Of a stretch of 64,000 nt of DNA, positions 56,664-64,000 are shown piece after piece (positions within the stretch are counted from its first letter, which is position 1; each line of letters starts with the position of its first letter). Position numbers and translations under genes: made by a program. The DNA comes from Chaetomium olivaceum (Eukaryota; Ascomycota; Sordariomycetes; Sordariales; Chaetomiaceae), in assembly GCA_039881045.1 (NCBI GenBank), contig JAYWVB010000094.1:1-64000 (forward strand). Reading direction: 5' to 3'. The notes beneath the pieces were generated by a model, which saw only the letters and a program-made list of their open reading frames with translations, made no database searches and was not told the origin of the DNA.

Positions 56664-59600
56664 TTAGATACTAGCCCTCCTCGGCGCCATCGTCCTCCTC
56701 AACCCCTTCTTGCCACCCATCTCCTCCCCGAGAGGCAAACCCCCCTCTCCCTCAACTTGGCCAAAAACTCCTGCCCATACTTATACCCCACCCCATAGAT
56801 CTCCATAAACTTCCCAAAGTCCAGCGTCCCATACTCCTCAATCGGCGGACGCATATAAATACACCCGGGCAAGATTTTCGCGCGCTCAAGCGCATCAACA
56901 CTGCTGACATACGCAAGACGAGCCTGGATCTCAGCGAGGGTGGGCGGGTTGGCGACGGACGAGAAAGGGTTCCAGCGGTTGAAGAAGGCCCACATGCCCG
57001 AGAGGGAGTCGCCAAAGGACTGCGGGGTGTCGTCGTCGAGGGCGCCAACGTCGATGGCGAAGATGACGTCGGATCCGAGCGACTTCATGTGCGACACCGT
57101 CAGGTTGTCCACGTAGCCGCCGTCAAGCAGCATGCTGCCCTCGTCGCAGAGCGGTGGGAGGAGGCCTGCGAGCGACATGGACGCCCGCACGTACCGCCAC
57201 GCGTAGCCGCTGGTGTGGAACTCGGCGCGGGACTTGGAGATATTGGTCGTGTTGCAGTAGTATTCGAGCCAGAAGTCCTCGATTTGAGTGTTGCCAAAGG
57301 CCTTGAAGATGCCGCGGTTGAACTCGTGGCCTGTCGTGTACGACGCCGACGGGTACGTCAGGTCGAGCGCAAACCGCCACATGCTGGCCATGCGACCAGA
57401 GAACTTCTTGGCCGCGTTGACGATGGGTACGAAGTCGGCGTGTCGCGCGTACAGGGCCCCGATGAAGGCACCGATCGATGTACCGCCCACAATGTCGATC
57501 GGGATGCCGGCCTCTTGCATGGCACGTATGATGCCGATCTGCGCGATACCTCTCGCGCCGCCACCACCGAGGACGAGGCCTACGGATTTGCCACAGAGCC
57601 GCCGGGCCAGACGGTGGAAGTCGCCCTTGAACGGCGCGTCTGGAGAATAGAATGGGCTGTGCCGTACTTTCCTAGATGTATACTTTTGGATTTCAGCCTG
57701 TAGAATTTGTACTCGTTCTCTCAACGTCGGGCCGCCTGGTTTTGCTGGCGGATGGATTGGGACCGCGTTGGGGCTGTAAGTCATCTGCACGTGGAAGTGA
57801 CCACCGTTGATCCATACCCGGTTCTTCAGCCATTTTCTGGTCAAACCGGAATTGGAGTAGCGTTCCTGGTGGAGAAGAACTAGAATCTTTCTCGCCGTGG
57901 ACTTCATGCCGAGCATGAAGCGTTCATACTCTCCGATTTCAGGGGAGCCATCGGCCAAGCCGACCATGAGGACGCAGTCAGCCTGGGCGACGCACGTTTG
58001 CGTCCACGGCGCATTAACGTTGGTGTCTATGTTGAATTAGCAGATGACCGTGCTATTAGCTACCGAGAGTACTTACCAGCAACGTAAATGACGAGCCCAT
58101 ACTTCTCCTCCAGGTCGGCCAAATACTGAGACAACTTGAGCTTGCCCATTCTGTTAAATGCGTGCTTCCCAAGATGATTCAGAACAGCCGCGCTATTTAG
58201 CGAGGTGGCGCCGTTAGGGGCCCCGACTTCCGTCAGCGCGCTCAGCAGCCTATTGCTAAACTCGACCACGGGCACGCCCGCCGAAACCGGCAAGATGGCA
58301 ACAGTCCTCAAGTTGAGCGTGGTGGAGCTCTTGTTGATCGAGCTCCTGCCAGACGTGTCCTTGACCCCCAGCATGGTCGACGGGTCGTCGATCAGCGCTC
58401 TCATACGGGAGGCGATGATCTTGGAGATCTTGATCGTGATGTTGGGGTGCTCTTGGGCCAGACTGTTGAACAAAGTGCGGGGGAACTTGACAAGTTCCGT
58501 ATCCCGGATGGCATGCAGGGTACCCGAACGAGAAGTCTCGGTCAGGACTTCAAGTTCGCCGATGCTCTCGCCTTGACCGAACTCGGCTTTGACGTTCATC
58601 CCGCCGTCTTTCCTGTCCTCAACCAACCTCAGACGGCCATTCAACACGATGTAAATGGCTTCACTCTCGTCTCCCTCGTGGAAGATGACCTGTCCGGCAT
58701 TAACCTGGAGCCACTCCAACGCGAAATCGATGTGTAGAATCAGGCGGGGGAGCAGGTTCGTGAGCCGCTTCGCCATGGTCAGGAGTACGATGGGATACCG
58801 GTCGACAATTCTCTCGATCGACGTGAGCGGGAGGAAGCCGACATAGACATCCGTTTTGGCAACGACCTCGATGAATGACCTGTACGACGAGATGGTCCCA
58901 ACGTAACCGGCAAGCCCGCCGGGCTTTATCAAGGCTACGCTCCGCCGGTTCGACTTGGATTTGATCTCGGTATCATCGACGTTGTTTCCCGTGCGCATGG
59001 ATGCCGCATATTGTTGTGGCGAGCGCTGTGGCGAGCGTTGTGGTGAGCAGATCGACTGGGCGTTATCCATCGCATGTAGTGATGTCCTGCTAGTAGGGTG
59101 AGCGACATCAGACGATGCGGCATCCTCCTGGGTGCAGATATCCAAAAAGCCGTCAATGACATAGTACAGACCCGGGTTCCTTTCACCCTGCTCTACCAAC
59201 ACAGACCCCTTCGGGAAAAAGACGATCTCCATCTCGTCTCTCATCTCCTGCGCGAGAAACTGAGGGTTCGGGGACGCAGGCATAGATTGCCCTGCGGATG
59301 TGATGGATTCCGTGTCGCCGTCGGCTGATCCGTCGAGTCCGTCCATGAATCCGAACGCGTGATTTGTGTAGAGGGCCTTTTGCCGCCGCTGGTCGAAGGA
59401 TACGAGCCGCGGAGAGGCTTGGTTAGAATCCGCATCCTTATTTGAGCCTCCGCTCCCGGTCAAGCCGATGGACCTAAACATGCACTCCAGAATTGACTCC
59501 CGGAACAGATTGTCCTCGTCCAGCGTCTCCCTCTTGTCGAGTGCTATATGGACGTTCCTTGGAGCCGCAAACGGGTTGAAGCTCCGTTGGGCCAGTGAGA

Positions 59601-61327
59601 GGCTGCCTCCCTCTCTACATCAAGATGTGGCGAAGGTCCATCGGTGAAAGCCACGCTTTGCGACCTGTTGCCACCGCCTCTTGATTGCTGCAAATGCGTG
59701 ACAAGGTCTCCGGCGTTGGGGACGGCGAGCGACGAGCCCGACATTGAGAGATTGCGCTGCTTGGAGAAGGCCTGCAATGCTGCCTCTTTCCGAAGGGTTG
59801 CCGTCGAGCGGCGCCTACGGCCGGCACGAATATTGTGAAGTGCTATCCCTTTGCTAACATCGTCCTCCTCCCCGATCCTCTCCATCTCTCGTTTAAACTT
59901 CTCCTTCAGCCGATCCAGCGCATCCCCCCGAAGATGGTTGGGAAGTTGTTGCGTCGTGTACTTGAGCATCTGGCGCTCGATCTGCAGGACCTCGTTGGTC
60001 AACCCAAGGTAGTTGTATGCAGTTGCGAGTGTGACTCGCTGGAATCTAGACAAAATAACGTGGACAATGTGTGCCGTAGCCTTGGGGTATATCTTTATCA
60101 GGCGCCGAAAGGCACTGGCAGGAATAATGGCCACGGTTGTGTCTACCGTTGCCCTCGCAATGATGTCTGGGTGGGCGGAGGTGGTACTGCTCCTCTTCGG
60201 AACGGGCCTTTGAGGTTTAGAGAAGCCACTGCCGTCGAGTGAGATGGGCGGAACATGGGGTAGGCCACGGTCGAGCTGCTCGGGTAGATTATTCGCTGAA
60301 CTCGATGCGGACGCATCCATTTGAGGGGTATTTGGGAGAGAATCCATTCTGACACGAGACTTTCGAAAGTCTGCGCTCGCAGGATAGGTTGGAAAGAGGC
60401 CATTGTGGGTGGCGGTGCCGGATTCCGAGTTGTCTTCGTCGGAGTGCCGCAGGGGGACGTCCTCGGTGAACAGCGACATGATGGAAAATAACGATGACAT
60501 GGGCGCACCGTTTCGAACCTCGGTCAATAGTTGGTACCGTTGCTGCCCAGGCGCAGCGTGATCATCCTCGCTCGAGGGAACCTCGCTGTTGGGGCTGAAA
60601 TACGGGCTGTGAGCATAGCGGCGGTTGTAACTGGACGACTTCACGAAGATCTCAACCAGGCCGTCCACGACAAGACAGAAACCCTTTTCTTCCTCGAGGT
60701 TGAACGACTCGCCGGCGATGAGCTTCCGGGTCTGCATGCTGCGGGTCAGCTCGTGGAAGACGGGTCGCTCGAGGTAACCGAAGATCTTGATGGCGCTGAG
60801 GAACTCGTCAAAGTAGTTTGACAGGCCTGACTTGATGCCCTCCTCGTGTGTATCCGGGAAGAGATCGACGTCCGGCTCCTTGCGTTGTGGCTCGGGGGGT
60901 AACCGCGAGTACATGTTGAGGTAGCGGTACCTCACCACCCAGCTCACGGCGCCCATCATGGCCGCGACGATGAGCATCCTGGACTATGTTAGAAGTCCTG
61001 TGCCGTACCTAAATACTTAGATTTGACTTACAGAGTAGTCGCGTTCATGGTGACGGTCAGGCTCGTTGAAAAGAGGGTATACAAAAGCGTCGGCACCGAG
61101 ATGGTGGCTAGTTTGATCGCATAGTAGAGCACCATTGACACGAACTGGAGGAGCCAGAGAACGAGCCTCGCAAATAAACCGAGCCACGAGGAGGAGCCAT
61201 GGGCGTTGGCAACATCACTTGCGGCAGCTACAGCCGAGGATAGCGGATTGGGATGACGGTCTCCGGTTCCCGTCATTGCCGTGGCTGCTGTGACCGCCGC
61301 TCGGGCGGTCGAGTTTACTACATCCAT
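56664..61327 (-). CDS. NTE1: Lysophospholipase NTE1 (patatin-like, cNMP-binding domains), two frameshifts
   Basis: Deacylates phosphatidylcholine and lysophosphatidylcholine at the ER. Exons 61032-61327, 58077-60978, 56664-58026; introns 60979-61031 and 58027-58076. N-terminal TM helices lie at residues about 55-120. Three cyclic-nucleotide-binding-like domains follow, then the patatin domain with GLVLGGGGARG, the nucleophile GTSIG (about residue 1249) and DGGYVDN. The frame is lost near 59596-59604, where one base gives REAA-x-SLAQRSFNPFAAP. It is lost again at the C6 run 56740-56745, where one base gives RERGGLPLGEEMGGKKGLRR and the usual C-terminus PRRASI. With both restored the gene is 1520 aa, the family length. 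Assembly error is more likely than decay. Confidence 0.88.
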
Positions 61328-62142
61328 CACCGCGCGTGTTTAATCTCGAAACCGGTCGATATCATGAGCGCTAGAATAAACTTGTTGTTTTTGTCGACGT
61401 GGTGATTTGCGGTGTTTTGCACTGCGAAGGTTGCGGTGCCGACCGGGATAAGTCTGTTTCGCCTGCTTCTCGATTTTCGGGTCTTCTCTGCGCTGTGTTG
61501 AACTGGGCGAGGAACGTGGAGAAGAGAAGAGAATATGGCTCGGCGCAACTAGGGATTTATGTTGTGTATAAAATATGTACTTGACGAAGCATCCCTTGTC
61601 CTTCTAATAGATTCCAGTTTGTCAATAGGCTTCCGTGAGACGGGGCTCGGCTGATGCCGAGAGCTCCCTTGCAAGGTGCAAAGGAACGCGAGGACGGGGC
61701 CAGTGAACTCGCTGACGTCGGTCATCTCGAATTCTGGCATGTGGTGGGGCATCCCGGTCACATTGGCCCCCCTGGGGCAGGCAAGGGTGCCCGCTGGTTG
61801 CCGAACCAATTCAATTGGCTTCCACCCATTCACCCCGCCAAAAATGCACCAGCCACATCCCACTTTCTTGGGGCGTGCACGGCGGCGGAATTTCTAGGGC
61901 TTCTGAAAATACTGCGGGCCTGATGACTGTTCTTTGAGCTCAACCTCTGACATCCCGCATTCGAACCGATACCACGAGACGCCGAAGCTCACCGAGGATT
62001 CGACTTTGCTGTATTCCTACTCTCACAGCCTTTACGTCCCCGGATTTTTGCACACCACTTCGCCCGGCGTATCTGCCCGATACCGACGAAACCACGCCCA
62101 CATCCCACTTTTGCCCGCCTGGGAACGGCACCCTCCGACAAG
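61328..62142. promoter_or_regulatory. Divergent promoter, NTE1 / eIF2-alpha
   Basis: 815 bp between start codons. No TATA box was assigned; short frames are non-coding in character. Confidence 0.45.
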
Positions 62143-63304
62143 ATGTCGCTTTCAAACTGCCGGTTTTACGAGGAGAAATATCCTGAGATTGACTCCTTTG
62201 TGATGGTGAACGTAAAACAGGTTAGCATCTCTGGAGAATCATCACTACTGCCCCCACGGCGCTGACTGTCGCTAGATCGCCGACATGGGAGCTTACGTCA
62301 AGCTCCTCGAGTACGATAACATCGATGGCATGATTCTGCTTTCCGAACTTTCGAGGCGTCGTATCAGAAGTATTCAAAAGTTGATTCGTGTCGGTCGCAA
62401 TGAGGTAGTCGTCGTCCTGCGTGTCGACAAGGAGAAAGGTTGGAACCCGCCGTCGCCTACTTCGCGTTCTGCGCCATTGCTAAAGCGGGGTTAGGATATA
62501 TCGATCTGTCCAAGCGTCGTGTGTCGCCCGAGGATATCGTTCGCTGCGAGGAGCGGTATAACAAGAGCAAGATTGTGCACTCGATCATGAGGCACGTCGC
62601 CGAGAAGACGCAGACCCCGATCGAGACCCTCTATGAGACAATAGGGTGGCCGCTCAACAAGAAATACGGCCATGCGCTCGATGCCTTCAAGCTCTCAATA
62701 ACGTATGTCTCGAGTTACACGCCGGGATGGACGTATCGCTAAATATTTATGAATAGCAACCCCGACATCTGGACCGACATCCAGTTCCCGACCGAGGGCG
62801 ATGCCGAGGAGCTCAAGTCATACATCGGCAAGAAGCTCACGCCCCAGCCGACCAAGGTCCGTGCCGACATTGAAGTTACTTGCTTCGGCTACGAGGGCAT
62901 CGACGCCATCAAGACTGCTTTGCGCACCGCCGAGGCTCGCAACACGGAAGAGACTCAGGTCAAGTGCCGGCTGGTTTCTCCCCCACTCTATGTGTAAGTG
63001 TTTACTGGTCCCCTCCTCGATGGTTCGATGGAGAGCTTAGTTACTGATCTGCCATAGCCTCACCAACACCTGCCTCGACAAGAACGCCGGCATTGCGCGG
63101 CTGGAGGAGGCCATCGTCGACGTCCGGACAAGCATCGAATCGGCCGGCGGTAACCTCGTCGTCAAGATGGCGCCCAAGGCGGTCACCGAGTCGGATGATG
63201 CGGAACTCCAGGCGCTGATGGAGAAGCGTGAGCGCGAGAACGCCGAAGTCAGCGGCGACGAGAGTGTCAGCGAGAGCGATGACAACATCCCTGCGGCGGT
63301 CTAA
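62143..63304 (+). CDS. SUI2: Translation initiation factor eIF2 subunit alpha
   Basis: Part of the eIF2-GTP-Met-tRNA ternary complex. Five exons: 62143-62220, 62276-62438, 62495-62702, 62757-62993, 63058-63304; four introns of 54-64 nt; 310 aa. The S1 domain at residues about 16-90 contains MILLSELSRRRIRS. The Ser of ELSRRR is residue 52 counting Met, the conventional Ser51 phosphorylated by Gcn2-type kinases. A helical domain with CEERYNKSKIVHSIMRHVAE and the alpha-beta C-terminal domain (IEVTCFGYEGIDAIKTALR) follow. The tail ends in an acidic SGDESVSESDDN, often a CK2 target in yeasts. All joins restore conserved sequence exactly. Confidence 0.97.
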
Positions 63305-63692
63305 GAACATGCCGTTGTAGAAGAACGAATTGGGACATCAGGCGGTGATTCCGGTCCTGTCTCTCGCGGGACGACCAAATACCCCGCGAATGAGGTTGTG
63401 GGACGGCGGGCGGGTATATCGGGATCATTGATTGATATGACTGGCGTCTTCGGATTTCAAAAGGTCAGATACGGTAGACATTATAGCTAGCCAGGGCCGC
63501 AGCGGGGAAGAAAAGGGAACGAAGTAATGCCTCTTAAGAATATTGCGCCGCTTGATCTGTCCCTCGAATTATGTATCAATCGAGGTAGCCCACCTTATCG
63601 GCTTATCATGACAAGCCCCAGAATCCACCACCACTTGCAATAATCCATCTCACCCCCCAACTCACCTCACCTCGCATCACCAAACAATTCCC
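63305..63692. other. Intergenic
   Basis: 388 bp between eIF2-alpha and IMP2. No feature seen. Confidence 0.4.
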
Positions 63693-64000
63693 ATGGCGGC
63701 GCGATGGGCATGGGGATCCGCCGCCGTTGGAAGAGGGGCGGGGCAACGGTCTAAGTTTCTTGGACAAGTCTCGCACTACCTCATCCGCTATGCGACCTGG
63801 ATTCCACCTCTGATCTGGTTCAACGAATATGTGGCTCAGATCACCTCGATCCACGGCCCATCCATGTATCCTTTCCTCAATTCACAATACAACGAATCAC
63901 TTCGCCAGGATTTGTGTCTTGTCTGGAAGATGTATGCGCAGGAGGGGTTGAGGAGGGGCATGGTTGTCACGTTCAGGTTGGTCCCGCTCGCCCTTCCCTC
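63693..64000 (+). CDS. IMP2: Mitochondrial inner membrane protease subunit 2, 5' part
   Basis: Exon 1 is 63693-63976 and ends in ...MVVTFR with donor GTTGGT; the window stops inside the intron. The first 94 residues hold a basic N-terminus and a TM segment around YATWIPPLIWFNEYV. They then carry the catalytic Ser motif HGPSMYPFLN of signal-peptidase-type (S26) enzymes, and EGLRRGMVVTFR. Imp2 cleaves sorting signals of intermembrane-space proteins together with Imp1. The GPSMYP form and long insert before RGM are as in fungal Imp2 rather than Imp1. The catalytic Lys is in the missing part. Confidence 0.85.
   Translation, partial: MAARWAWGSAAVGRGAGQRSKFLGQVSHYLIRYATWIPPLIWFNEYVAQITSIHGPSMYPFLNSQYNESLRQDLCLVWKMYAQEGLRRGMVVTFRLVPLALP

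Noticed and set aside
54788..61327. Decarboxylase, NTE1 and TMEM16 as a secondary-metabolite cluster
   Set aside because: There is no polyketide or peptide synthase, transporter or cluster regulator nearby; the neighbours are housekeeping genes.
1..64000. CRISPR array, operon-like spacing, bacterial ribosome-binding sites
   Set aside because: The DNA is fungal; no regularly spaced repeat array was found and every multi-exon gene uses GT-AG introns.

Overview
The window is nuclear DNA of a filamentous ascomycete (Pezizomycotina). Sordariomycetes, probably Sordariales, is my best guess from protein style; no marker gene fixes the species. Support: short GT-AG introns, mostly 47-111 nt, often with a CTAAC/CTGAC-like branch site; GC-rich coding exons; polyQ, poly-Gly and proline-rich linkers; a HET-domain gene; and a full set of single-copy fungal housekeeping genes. 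Genes lie on both strands with no operons. Several neighbours diverge from shared 0.5-0.8 kb promoters.

Layout. 1-7 kb: 3' end of a Cid1-type nucleotidyltransferase, a PRS5-like PRPP synthetase subunit, a calcineurin-like phosphoesterase, a conserved hypothetical, and a stand-alone AbiEii-like nucleotidyltransferase-fold protein. 7-14 kb: an Asteroid/XPG-like nuclease broken by two frameshifts, a GT90/CAP10 glycosyltransferase, deoxyhypusine hydroxylase, and RNA polymerase I subunit Rpa12 in three exons. 14.7-21.5 kb: the cohesin loader SCC2/Mis4 and an intron-containing tRNA-Ile(AAU). 22-29 kb: a large homeobox plus C2H2 regulator and a membrane-anchored Cys-rich protein. 30-37 kb: a degenerate receiver-domain protein, a 5'-truncated LINE with target-site duplications, a fungal SLATT two-TM protein, and a MITE-like inverted-repeat element. 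37-45 kb: a charged conserved protein, an unusual Rab GTPase, a cytochrome-b5/FMN lactate dehydrogenase, a small Cys-containing protein and a Nudix hydrolase. 45.7-51.7 kb: a broken HET gene and a gene-poor stretch holding one candidate orphan gene. 51.7-64 kb: a TMEM16/anoctamin, an aromatic amino-acid decarboxylase, the lysophospholipase NTE1, eIF2-alpha and the start of the mitochondrial peptidase IMP2.

Functionally this is a mixed housekeeping neighbourhood: translation (eIF2-alpha, hypusination, tRNA-Ile, Pol I), chromosome cohesion, lipid handling (NTE1, TMEM16) and nucleotide supply. Scattered among these are proteins of conflict-system type (AbiEii-like NTase, SLATT, HET, pseudo-receiver).

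A cross-cutting signal is that five genes are interrupted by lost bases, several in G/C runs or a CG repeat, with conserved protein on both sides. Because two of these genes are conserved regulators or enzymes (the homeobox factor and NTE1), uniform undercalling of bases in the assembly explains this better than five independent pseudogenisations. The in-frame stops in the HET gene and the LINE are different in kind and look like real decay.
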